This document shows positions 1-5,649 of a DNA stretch of 5,649 nucleotides, in pieces. The translations under genes were made by a program, and so were the position numbers. A model generated the notes under the pieces. It made no database searches, was not told the origin of the DNA, and saw only the letters and a program-made list of their open reading frames with translations. Positions within the stretch are counted from its first letter, which is position 1, and every line of letters begins with the position of its first letter. Source of the stretch: Clostridia bacterium (GTDB lineage: Bacteria > Bacillota > Clostridia > Christensenellales > Borkfalkiaceae); assembly GCA_017620875.1 (NCBI GenBank), contig JAGAUH010000248.1, positions 1 to 5,649 on the forward strand. Direction: 5' to 3'.

Positions 1-77
1 TGTTTAAAAAAGTTCCTATGGTGTAATAGGACTCACGTTTAGTAATTGCTGTACCAAAGGTTATTGCTCTAAGAAAA

Positions 78-126
78 ACTTGATTGGCATATTATGGTTT
101 CTTTGTCAAGTGATAAAATTTTTTTT
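78..126 (+). terminator. weak candidate terminator
   Basis: The arms ACTTGA (78-83) and TCAAGT (106-111) are perfectly complementary, and a run of eight T follows at 119-126. The loop is large (22 bases) and the stem is short and low in GC. This is at best a poor intrinsic terminator for a gene left of the window, and chance is a real alternative in such AT-rich DNA. Confidence 0.2.
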
Positions 127-199
127 GTATTCTTGCTAAAATATTGCTTATTTTGATAAATACTTTGCAGATTTTGATATTGCAAAATAGTAAGATATA

Positions 200-343
200 T
201 GTTAGAATATATAATAGAGTGGGAATTTTTTATATCGTGCAAAATTGTCGTTTTTTTATGCCACGATTGTTTTTGTTGTAGTTATAGATGATTGGCTAAT
301 TTTAGGAACGTTGTAAGTTTTTTTGCTTGAACATATTCTAACA
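200..343. repeat. 11-bp perfect inverted repeat bounding 144 bp
   Basis: TGTTAGAATAT at 200-210 is the exact reverse complement of ATATTCTAACA at 333-343. The enclosed 122 bases contain a second, smaller inverted repeat, ATCGTG (234-239) and CACGAT (262-267). The ends read TG...CA, as in many small transposon-derived elements, but no target-site duplication is visible on the flanks and no transposase is present. It could instead be a long-range stem of a structured RNA, or a chance match; the pairing is seen directly and its function is unknown. Confidence 0.4.
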
Positions 344-378
344 ATGGGCTAATAGTTAGTTAAGTAGCATTAGATGTG

Positions 379-414
379 TTACGTATTCTATTTTTTTTTG
401 TTTATCATACGTAA
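379..414. repeat. 8-bp inverted repeat with twin TACGTA cores
   Basis: TTACGTAT at 379-386 and ATACGTAA at 407-414 are perfect reverse complements separated by 20 bases. Each arm itself contains the palindrome TACGTA (380-385 and 408-413), so the pair can also be read as two identical dyad sites whose centres are 28 bp apart. The site lies about 70-105 bp upstream of the candidate -10 box. That position would suit an operator for a dimeric regulator, but no regulator can be named. Confidence 0.35.
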
Positions 415-418
415 GTTT

Positions 419-433
419 TACTTTTAAAAAGTA
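419..433. repeat. 15-bp near-perfect dyad
   Basis: TACTTTT (419-425) and AAAAGTA (427-433) form a dyad around a single central A. It lies immediately downstream of the twin TACGTA sites and about 50 bp upstream of the candidate -10 box. With almost no loop it would act as a DNA dyad, not an RNA hairpin. A regulator site is possible, but A/T-only dyads are common in this kind of sequence. Confidence 0.25.
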
Positions 434-483
434 GGCACTTATGCTATGCATTTTTTTGTAGTAGAAAAACATTTTTTATATTG

Positions 484-489
484 TATAAT
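484..489 (+). promoter_or_regulatory. probable -10 box of the GH25 gene promoter
   Basis: A perfect TATAAT lies at 484-489, about 53 bases before the start codon. No good -35 hexamer sits at 16-18 bp spacing, where the sequence reads around 'gtagaa'. Either the promoter depends on an activator or on the A/T-rich upstream tract, or the match is fortuitous in AT-rich DNA. Transcription would begin near 495, giving a leader of roughly 45-50 bases that contains the eight-T run at 503-510. Confidence 0.45.
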
Positions 490-529
490 TAGTATAGGTG
501 AATTTTTTTTAATAAAATAGTATATTTAT

Positions 530-536
530 GGGAGTG
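530..536 (+). promoter_or_regulatory. ribosome binding site of the GH25 gene
   Basis: GGGAGTG carries a GGAG Shine-Dalgarno core at 531-534, with 7 bases between it and the ATG at 542. This supports the chosen start, which is followed directly by a typical signal peptide. Confidence 0.75.
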
Positions 537-541
537 TTATT

Positions 542-3500
542 ATGAAAAAAACAAAGGTTTTGTCTAGTATTATTTTAGGGCTTATTCTATCGGTATGTTT
601 TGCTTTTGGGATAGGCGGAATAAAAAAAGACGCTAAAAAAGTTTCCGCTTGGACGCAGAGCGATATAAAATATTTTGGATATGATATATCGGTACACCAA
701 GGTGTGGTAGACTTTAACGTTATGAAAAATTATGCCGATTTCGTAATATGTCGTATAGGATATTCTACTAGTTTAGATACTAGGTTTTTAACCTATATGA
801 GAGATGCAAAAGCAGCGGGGTTACATATCGGTATATACATATTCTCTTTGGCAGAAAACACTACGCAAGCACAAAACGAAGCCGATTGGGTTGTAAGCAC
901 GTTAGCGGCTAACGGATTTGATAAGGGATATTTAGACTTCCCTGTATTTTTTGATTACGAAGTGAGTTCCGTTATCCAATCTAAAACAAAAGCAGAAAAC
1001 TCTGCAATAGTAAACGCCTTTGTAGACAGAATGGCTAGTGCTGGTTATTATTCTGCAATGTACGTTGGTGGAAGCAACTATAAAAGTTATTTCGACCATA
1101 GTACTTTAAAATGTTCAGCTTGGGTTGCTCACTACGGTTATAGCGATCAAGTAAGTTATTTTGAGGCTCGTTATAGCGGATATAACACTTGTATGTGGCA
1201 ATTTGACGGAGACGGATACGATACGGCTTCTACAAAAAGGGGAACTGCCGTTGGTGCAAGTTCTACCAATATCGACCACAACTGGTGTTTTGTAGATTTT
1301 CCTACCATTATTAAAGACGGCGGATATAACGGTCATTCCGCTAAAATAAATAAAGAAGTTGCAGATAGTGGCAATTGGGTAACTACCAACAACTACGATA
1401 GATGTAACGAAAATTTTGATAGTAGAAGTATTACTCTTTCTTCTGCAAAAACAGATGAAAATCCAATAGACTTTATAAACGATAATTCTAGCGAAATTTT
1501 AGTAACGGCAACTTTTAAACTAAACGGAAAAGTTAGTTCGGAATTAGCCGGCAAAATTGGTATAAGTTTAATAAACGACGATAAGGGTATGTTTTTCTAT
1601 GCCGACGCCAAAGGAACTACGGGTACTGCTTTAAGCAATATTACGGGAAATAGTTTCGGCGTTGTATACAGGGAAAACAACGCTTGGAATTGGGCTACGG
1701 ATACCGCTATAACAGGCGTTACTTACGATATAAATAAAGAGTTTACCCTAAAGGTTGTAAAAGAAAATAAAACCGTTAAACTTTACGTAAACGACGCTTT
1801 GGTAAAAACGCTTTCTACAACTGACTTTGGTGTTACGGCAAACGCAACTTGTCAAGTTCAAATAAGGTCTTTCCAAATAAACGCAACGGTAACTAAATAT
1901 CTTTGCACGCCAACAATGGCAAGCGTAATAAAAATAGACGGCGACTTTACCGACTGGGCAAACTTGCCAAACTACAACTCGGTTGTAGCAAGCAAAAAAA
2001 CTATATTTGATAAAACAGATAGTTCAAAGGGTGCGGAGTTTTTTGTGGCTAACACAAAATACGGCTTATTCGTTTATGCAAAGGCAACCCACGATAAAGA
2101 TTTTAAAGACAATGCAAGTTGGTTTAATAATACCTACGTAGAAATGTTTTTGGTAGATAGCAATAATCAATATTGGGCAAACCACCAACAATTTTCAGGG
2201 TTTTCTTCTGCGTACTTTAACACTAAAAAAGTAGGCGACAGATATCAAACCAATTTCGAAGGGTTTATTAGTAGTTCTAATATCCCTAGTTATAAAATAG
2301 ATTTAAAATACGGCTTGGCATTTAAGGTAGATAACGGAACTAGTAAAGATACTATCACACCAACGGGCAGTACTACTGCAACGAGTTATTGGTGTGCGGA
2401 AAATAGCGATCCAAGAAATGTTGCTCATATAATATCTAATAAGGTTGCGGTTAGTTACGACACTAGCACTTCTGTAAAATTTAAAGATAGTACAAATTTT
2501 ACAAAACTAGGAAACACTATTTCTATAAAAACAACCAATACAACAACCAATACCGACGTGTTACACTTAACTAGTAATAACACAGTAAATCAAGCGGTTA
2601 GTGCTACTTTTAGCATAACGGGTAAATACGCAAACGAAGGTTATGCAAAACTAGGCTTAAGTTTTATAGACGAGTATGGCGACGGATTTTTCTTTTATGC
2701 AGATGCGGCAGGCGGATCGGGTAGTAGTTTAGCATCTTCTATAACGGGTACTACTTTCGGCTTGGTATATTGCAATGACGGAGTGTTTTATTGGGCAGAT
2801 AGCAAGAGCATTGCTTTAAGCGGAGCAAATTTCTCGGCATCTAGTCCGTTTACTATGAAGATAGAAAGGGCTAACACGGTTGCTAAATTATACGTTGGCA
2901 ACACTTTAATGCACACCATTAGCGACACTACTCAATATTATATACAAAGCGGTCAAGTGGTATATCCTTCTATTACTACTTTCAACACTTATTTCGACGT
3001 TACAAACATTAGCGTTACGCCTATTGACAACTCTAACGACTTAACGATAGACGGCAACTTAGCAGATTGGAAAGCACTTTCTAATTGGGATAAAATAGAT
3101 GCAAGCAAAGCATCTATTACCGATAGTCTTGCAACGGGTAAACAAGCAACTTTTTATACCCGTTTAGTAGATAGCGGATTATACGTTTATATGCTTGCAA
3201 ACCACAACGTAAACGTTACTAATTATCTAGAAAGCGAGTGGTGGAAAAACACCAATTTCGAAATGTTTATAAACGGCACGGACAACAATAGTCAACTTTA
3301 TGCAACTGCATTATTTGACAAAGGCTTTACTAATTGCGTATTTACTACAACGGAAAGTTCCGGTAAGTTTGTAACCATCTTCGAAGGGTTTATAGATATA
3401 GATACTCTCGTTGGGGTTTACGGATATACAACTAATTATTTAAACGTTGGCATGGCGTTTAAGGTGGATAACCTTGGCGGAACGGCAGATTCTATTACAC

Positions 3501-3979
3501 CGCAAGGTGGCACGGCAACAAGTTATTGGTGTGCTAACAATATAGATCCAAGAGATATAGGTATAAAGGTAGAAAAATTAGTAGAAGAAATAACCCCACC
3601 TACACCGCCTACAAGTAGTTCTAGCAGTTCTAGTAGCGTATCTAGTAGTTCTAAATCAAGTTCTTCTAGCAGTGCTAAACCAAGTTCTAGTAGTAAGCCT
3701 AGTTCTAGTAGTGAGCCTAGTTCTAGTAGCAAATCAAGTTCTAGTAGTAAACCAAGTTCTAGCAGTAAAAATACTTGTAGCAATTCTTCTAGTTCACAAA
3801 CGAGTTTAGAGCAATCTAGCAGTCAAACTATTAGTTCTACTCAAAACGAAAGTTCTTCTACGGTAGGTACTGCAAAGAAAAAAGGTTGTGGCGGTAGTAT
3901 AAACGCTACTGCGTTAATTAGTATTTTGGCAATTTTTGCTATTATAATATTTACAAAAAGACAAAGTAAAAGGATGTGA
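542..3979 (+). CDS. secreted, membrane-anchored GH25 muramidase with two LamG-like/CBM9-like units
   Basis: This 1145-residue protein is predicted to cleave the beta-1,4 N-acetylmuramyl-N-acetylglucosamine bonds of peptidoglycan outside the cell. Residues 1-36 form a signal peptide: a basic start, a hydrophobic stretch at about 8-26 and a likely cleavage after V-S-A36. Residues 44-256 are a GH25 lysozyme domain, with 'GYDIS' (D48), 'FFDYE' (D138, E140) and 'NIDHNW' (D245) matching the family's acidic active-site positions. Two accessory units follow, at about 283-632 and 646-1008. Each has a beta-sandwich resembling LamG/concanavalin folds ('LKVVKENKTVKLYVND' at 403-418), then a CBM9-like domain starting at 'IDGDFTDW' (465-472) or 'IDGNLADW' (836-843). 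A Ser-rich linker (1025-1107) leads to 'KKKGCGGS', one membrane span (about 1120-1137) and a basic tail. No LPXTG motif is present. The GH25 call and active site are firm. The accessory folds are inferred from motifs and their ligand is unknown. The next gene follows after 5 bases. Confidence 0.96.
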   Translation: MKKTKVLSSIILGLILSVCFAFGIGGIKKDAKKVSAWTQSDIKYFGYDISVHQGVVDFNVMKNYADFVICRIGYSTSLDTRFLTYMRDAKAAGLHIGIYIFSLAENTTQAQNEADWVVSTLAANGFDKGYLDFPVFFDYEVSSVIQSKTKAENSAIVNAFVDRMASAGYYSAMYVGGSNYKSYFDHSTLKCSAWVAHYGYSDQVSYFEARYSGYNTCMWQFDGDGYDTASTKRGTAVGASSTNIDHNWCFVDFPTIIKDGGYNGHSAKINKEVADSGNWVTTNNYDRCNENFDSRSITLSSAKTDENPIDFINDNSSEILVTATFKLNGKVSSELAGKIGISLINDDKGMFFYADAKGTTGTALSNITGNSFGVVYRENNAWNWATDTAITGVTYDINKEFTLKVVKENKTVKLYVNDALVKTLSTTDFGVTANATCQVQIRSFQINATVTKYLCTPTMASVIKIDGDFTDWANLPNYNSVVASKKTIFDKTDSSKGAEFFVANTKYGLFVYAKATHDKDFKDNASWFNNTYVEMFLVDSNNQYWANHQQFSGFSSAYFNTKKVGDRYQTNFEGFISSSNIPSYKIDLKYGLAFKVDNGTSKDTITPTGSTTATSYWCAENSDPRNVAHIISNKVAVSYDTSTSVKFKDSTNFTKLGNTISIKTTNTTTNTDVLHLTSNNTVNQAVSATFSITGKYANEGYAKLGLSFIDEYGDGFFFYADAAGGSGSSLASSITGTTFGLVYCNDGVFYWADSKSIALSGANFSASSPFTMKIERANTVAKLYVGNTLMHTISDTTQYYIQSGQVVYPSITTFNTYFDVTNISVTPIDNSNDLTIDGNLADWKALSNWDKIDASKASITDSLATGKQATFYTRLVDSGLYVYMLANHNVNVTNYLESEWWKNTNFEMFINGTDNNSQLYATALFDKGFTNCVFTTTESSGKFVTIFEGFIDIDTLVGVYGYTTNYLNVGMAFKVDNLGGTADSITPQGGTATSYWCANNIDPRDIGIKVEKLVEEITPPTPPTSSSSSSSSVSSSSKSSSSSSAKPSSSSKPSSSSEPSSSSKSSSSSKPSSSSKNTCSNSSSSQTSLEQSSSQTISSTQNESSSTVGTAKKKGCGGSINATALISILAIFAIIIFTKRQSKRM
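1388..2437 (+). repeat. accessory unit A (LamG-like plus CBM9-like), first copy
   Basis: This segment codes for residues about 283-632 of the GH25 protein. The first half contains 'SSELAGKIGISLIND', 'GMFFYADAKG', 'NITGNSFGVVY' and a strand motif ending 'KLYVND', typical of LamG/3-keto-disaccharide-hydrolase-like sandwiches. The second half begins 'KIDGDFTDW', continues with 'GLFVYAKATH', 'NTYVEMFLVD', 'NFEGFI' and 'GLAFKVDN', and ends 'ATSYWCAENSDPRN'. Units B and C carry the same motif order. Domain names are assigned from recalled family patterns, not from a search. Confidence 0.75.
2477..3565 (+). repeat. accessory unit B (LamG-like plus CBM9-like), second copy
   Basis: This segment codes for residues about 646-1008 of the GH25 protein and repeats unit A in order: 'AKLGLSFIDEYGDGFFFYADA', 'SITGTTFGLVY', 'SASSPFTMKIER', 'AKLYVGN', 'TIDGNLADW', 'GLYVYMLANH', 'NTNFEMFING', 'IFEGFI', 'GMAFKVDN' and 'ATSYWCANNIDPRD'. 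Short runs are near-identical to unit A even at DNA level, for example around 'ttcgaagggtttat' and 'agttattggtgtgc'. That pattern indicates internal duplication or exchange between copies. Confidence 0.75.
3614..3862 (+). repeat. Ser-rich linker containing five 18-bp KPSSSS repeats
   Basis: Residues 1025-1107 of the GH25 protein are mostly serine. A regular core runs from 3677 to 3766 as five 18-bp units, each coding K/E-P/S-S-S-S-S. The units differ only at a few, mainly synonymous or first-codon, positions and share an invariant 'agttctag' core. The segment resembles the flexible wall-spanning stalks of Gram-positive surface proteins, joining the accessory units to the membrane anchor. Its irregular flanks include TPPTPPT before and QSSSQTISSTQNESSS after. 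Such DNA repeats can change copy number by slippage. Confidence 0.85.
3872..3976 (+). other. C-terminal anchor: Cys-Gly motif, membrane span, basic tail
   Basis: Residues 1111-1145 read AKKK, then GCGGS (C1116), then a hydrophobic span at about 1120-1137, then TKRQSKRM. This three-part order matches that of known sorting signals (motif, transmembrane helix, positive tail), but the motif is not LPXTG. Cys/Gly motifs before a C-terminal helix are known from MYXO-CTERM and Synerg-CTERM signals, which offer a loose analogy. Simple anchoring by the helix alone is equally possible. Confidence 0.6.
3970..3979 (+). promoter_or_regulatory. strong Shine-Dalgarno site overlapping the upstream stop codon
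   Basis: AAGGATGTGA matches the extended anti-Shine-Dalgarno complement AAGGAGGTGA at nine of ten positions. It lies inside the last codons and TGA stop of the GH25 gene. The AAGGA core ends 10 bases before the ATG at 3985, so this site both fixes that start and points to coupled translation of the two genes. Confidence 0.8.
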
Positions 3980-3984
3980 AAAAA

Positions 3985-5649
3985 ATGAAATTGTTTAAAA
4001 AAATAACGCTTTCGTTGATGTGTGCAATTTTTGCAGTTAGTTCTTTTGTGGCAATTAATTCTGTAATTACAACTAACAAATCTAAAAAAGTACTAGCGGC
4101 TACCAGAGAAGAGAACTTAGAACTTGCTCTTGCAAGGGCAGAGTACATATTAAATTATCGTTGGACGCCAACTAGAACCCTTGGAGGATGGGGTACGACT
4201 TTTTATGCGGGCAATCAGTACACAATCCCTTATTCTCAACCATATATGTATGGTGGATACTTGTTTTATAACATAACTTTGGAACAATTTGAGCAATATG
4301 CGGCAAGTGGCTCTAACGGGTTTTATGATTATCACAATAACGGCGGACAAACGACTGCTTGTCCTAGATACGGATTAGATTGTTCGGCATTTGCATCTTT
4401 TTGCTTAGGCGTTCCTACAAGATGTACTACATATACCTTTGAAACTTGGGCTAATAACGGCAGTAACGGGTTTTACTATAAAAACTTTAATACGGTATCT
4501 AGGGGCGACCTTTTAAACTCTAATAGTGTAGGGCACGTTTTAGTAGTTGGAGAGGTAAACGGAGATAATGTTTCTTGTTACGAATCTACGCCACAATATC
4601 GTTCTGGCAGGGCGGATATTTGTTACACTACAAAAACAAAAGCGCAATGGCAAAGCATTGGCTATAACGTACTAGGTTACGATTATAGGGGGACGGGCGC
4701 ACCATTAGACGACGTTACTACTAATAGGCTTGGTGCACCAGCAAAAGATAACCACGTTTTAGGCGATTGCACTTCTGGTAAAGCAGATACTTCTTGGGAT
4801 TTAACAAAAAATTATTCGCCAAACAATATTTTATATAGCGCAAGAACGGCTGTTCTTAATAGCGCAATGGGCGACAATATTTTATATTTTAACCAAACTA
4901 ATTCTACCCACGTAACGGCTCAAGCAAAGTTTACCGCAACGGGTAAAACTTCTAGCGAGTTATGGGGTAAATTTGGTATTAGTTTAATAAACGATAACGG
5001 AAACGGATTATTCTTTTACTGCAATGCTTCTGGAACGGAAGGAACGGGAGTAGAAAATATTACGGGAACTAAGGTAGGAATAATCCGTAGAGATGCAACT
5101 AGCAGTTGGAAATGGGGTACGGAAATAGAAGTTGATAATAAATGGAGTGCTTCTTCTCCGGTTACTTTAAAACTAGAAAGAATAGGCGGATATTTTAAAT
5201 GCTACGTAGATAATGAGGTTGTATTTACGGGGATTGTAACCGATTACGGTTTAGGAGTAGAAGAAAGCGTTTATCCATCTATAAGGAGTTTTAATACATA
5301 TTTATCCGTATCAGAATATTCTTCTTATGCAACGCATAACTCTTTCGTGATAGACGGCGATTTATCCGATTGGCAAGCAAACGAAAATTGGGATACAATT
5401 TTAGCGGATAAAAAATCCGTTGCAGATAAAACTGATACAAATAAAAACGCAACTTTTTATCATAGATTAACCGACGAAGGCTTGTTTGTCTATGCAATTG
5501 CAAATCACACTCAAACCACTTCTGGAAGCGAAAATTGGTGGGAAAACACTAACTTTGAAATGTTTATAAATAGTAGCGAAGATTCTGCTCAATATTTCGT
5601 TTCGGAAGATTTAGTACAAGGTTTTACTTCTTTTGCGTTTAGGACAAAA
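3985..5649 (+). CDS. secreted NlpC/P60-type peptidase/amidase with LamG-like/CBM9-like unit (3' end outside window)
   Basis: The frame from ATG at 3985 is open for 555 codons to the last base, so the gene is partial at its 3' end. Residues 1-39 form a signal peptide (KLFKK start, hydrophobic core about 8-28, likely cleavage near V-L-A-A39). The stretch from 40 to about 125 includes 'AEYILNYRWTP' and 'IPYSQPY', which I associate with uncharacterised secreted NlpC/P60-like proteins of Clostridia. The catalytic core runs from about 126 to 232: 'GLDCSAF' (nucleophile C133), 'RGDLL' (173-177), 'GHVLVV' (H184) and 'CYEST' (E200, probable third residue). It would cut peptide or amide bonds of peptidoglycan stem peptides outside the cell; the exact bond is not evident. 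From about 275 on comes one accessory unit like those of the GH25 protein, with 'IDGDLSDW' at 456-463. It is very probably co-transcribed with the GH25 gene, 5 bases upstream. Whether it also ends in a second unit, Ser linker and anchor cannot be seen. Confidence 0.92.
   Translation, partial: MKLFKKITLSLMCAIFAVSSFVAINSVITTNKSKKVLAATREENLELALARAEYILNYRWTPTRTLGGWGTTFYAGNQYTIPYSQPYMYGGYLFYNITLEQFEQYAASGSNGFYDYHNNGGQTTACPRYGLDCSAFASFCLGVPTRCTTYTFETWANNGSNGFYYKNFNTVSRGDLLNSNSVGHVLVVGEVNGDNVSCYESTPQYRSGRADICYTTKTKAQWQSIGYNVLGYDYRGTGAPLDDVTTNRLGAPAKDNHVLGDCTSGKADTSWDLTKNYSPNNILYSARTAVLNSAMGDNILYFNQTNSTHVTAQAKFTATGKTSSELWGKFGISLINDNGNGLFFYCNASGTEGTGVENITGTKVGIIRRDATSSWKWGTEIEVDNKWSASSPVTLKLERIGGYFKCYVDNEVVFTGIVTDYGLGVEESVYPSIRSFNTYLSVSEYSSYATHNSFVIDGDLSDWQANENWDTILADKKSVADKTDTNKNATFYHRLTDEGLFVYAIANHTQTTSGSENWWENTNFEMFINSSEDSAQYFVSEDLVQGFTSFAFRTK
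4807..5649 (+). repeat. accessory unit C in the NlpC/P60 protein (truncated by window end)
   Basis: This segment codes for residues about 275-555 of the second protein. It shows 'SSELWGKFGISLIND', 'GLFFYCNASG', 'NITGTKVGII', 'SASSPVTLKLER', 'YPSIRSFNTYLSV', 'VIDGDLSDW', 'GLFVYAIANH' and 'NTNFEMFINSS'. All have counterparts in the same order in units A and B of the GH25 protein. The visible part stops before the positions matching 'FEGFI' and 'FKVDN', so roughly the last quarter of the unit lies beyond the window. Confidence 0.78.

Larger units (their letters stand above)
1..541. other. AT-rich, gene-free upstream region
   Basis: No convincing coding region is visible here on either strand: every frame is broken by frequent stops and the few ATG-initiated runs are only a handful of codons long. 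The + strand is strikingly T-rich, with repeated poly-T runs (for example 119-126, 391-399 and 503-510). The region holds several inverted repeats (78-111, 200-343, 234-267, 379-414, 419-433) and short direct repeats, such as GGCTAAT at 294-300 and 347-353 and TTTTGATA at 151-158 and 172-179. Its right end carries the probable promoter and ribosome binding site of the GH25 gene. Base use differs clearly from the coding region that follows. The first few dozen bases could be trailing sequence of an upstream gene lying outside the window, but nothing recognisable supports that. Confidence 0.8.

Noticed and set aside
11..70. tRNA-like D-arm string GGTGTAATAGG
   Set aside because: No anticodon stem, T-arm sequence or acceptor pairing can be built around it.
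441..457. ATGC-TAT-GCAT hairpin followed by seven T
   Set aside because: The stem is only four base pairs and it lies between the upstream dyads and the promoter of the next gene, so a terminator there is not convincing.
1115..1336. Minus-strand open frame of 73 codons
   Set aside because: It lies wholly inside the conserved GH25 domain on the opposite strand and shows no recognisable motif.
3523..3783. Minus-strand open frame rich in Leu-Glu
   Set aside because: It is the complement of the Ser-rich repeat linker; its repetitive composition comes entirely from the AGT/TCT/AGC codons of the real gene.
3951..4350. Two minus-strand open frames across the gene junction and the start of the second gene
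   Set aside because: They are antisense to the GH25 gene's tail and the NlpC/P60 gene, whose plus-strand frame shows a signal peptide and catalytic motifs.
5291..5503. Minus-strand open frame of 70 codons
   Set aside because: It is antisense to the conserved CBM9-like half of unit C and has no independent support.
542..5649. Phage endolysin origin for the two lytic genes
   Set aside because: Both proteins have export signal peptides, multi-domain accessory regions and, in the first, a Ser stalk and membrane anchor. No holin or phage structural gene is visible, so a cellular surface role fits better.

Overview
The window comes from an AT-rich bacterial genome using the standard code; the first gene stops at TGA. 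Low GC, Gram-positive-style long signal peptides, Shine-Dalgarno sites and wall-lytic domains next to a Ser-rich linker and membrane anchor all suggest a low-GC Firmicute (Bacillota, probably a Clostridia-like lineage). The species cannot be named from this sequence.

Layout: positions 1-541 are a very T-rich, gene-free upstream region with several inverted repeats and a probable promoter and ribosome binding site next to the first gene. Positions 542-3979 encode a complete 1145-residue secreted protein. In order it has a signal peptide, a GH25 muramidase domain, two copies of a two-part accessory unit, a Ser-rich linker and a Cys-Gly plus transmembrane C-terminal anchor. Each accessory unit pairs a concanavalin/LamG-like beta-sandwich with a CBM9-like domain marked by an 'IDGD..DW' motif. 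After only 5 bases a second gene starts at 3985 and stays open to the window end (555 codons visible). It encodes a signal peptide, an NlpC/P60-type Cys-His-Glu peptidase or amidase domain, and a third copy of the same accessory unit, cut off by the window edge.

The two genes look like one translationally linked operon. They pair two complementary peptidoglycan cuts, the glycan strand (GH25) and the stem peptide or amide (NlpC/P60), on proteins carrying the same putative binding modules. The likely role is wall remodelling, or lysis of neighbouring cells, by surface enzymes addressed to a common target. The catalytic assignments are well supported by motifs. The ligand of the accessory units, the anchoring mechanism and the biological role are inference.
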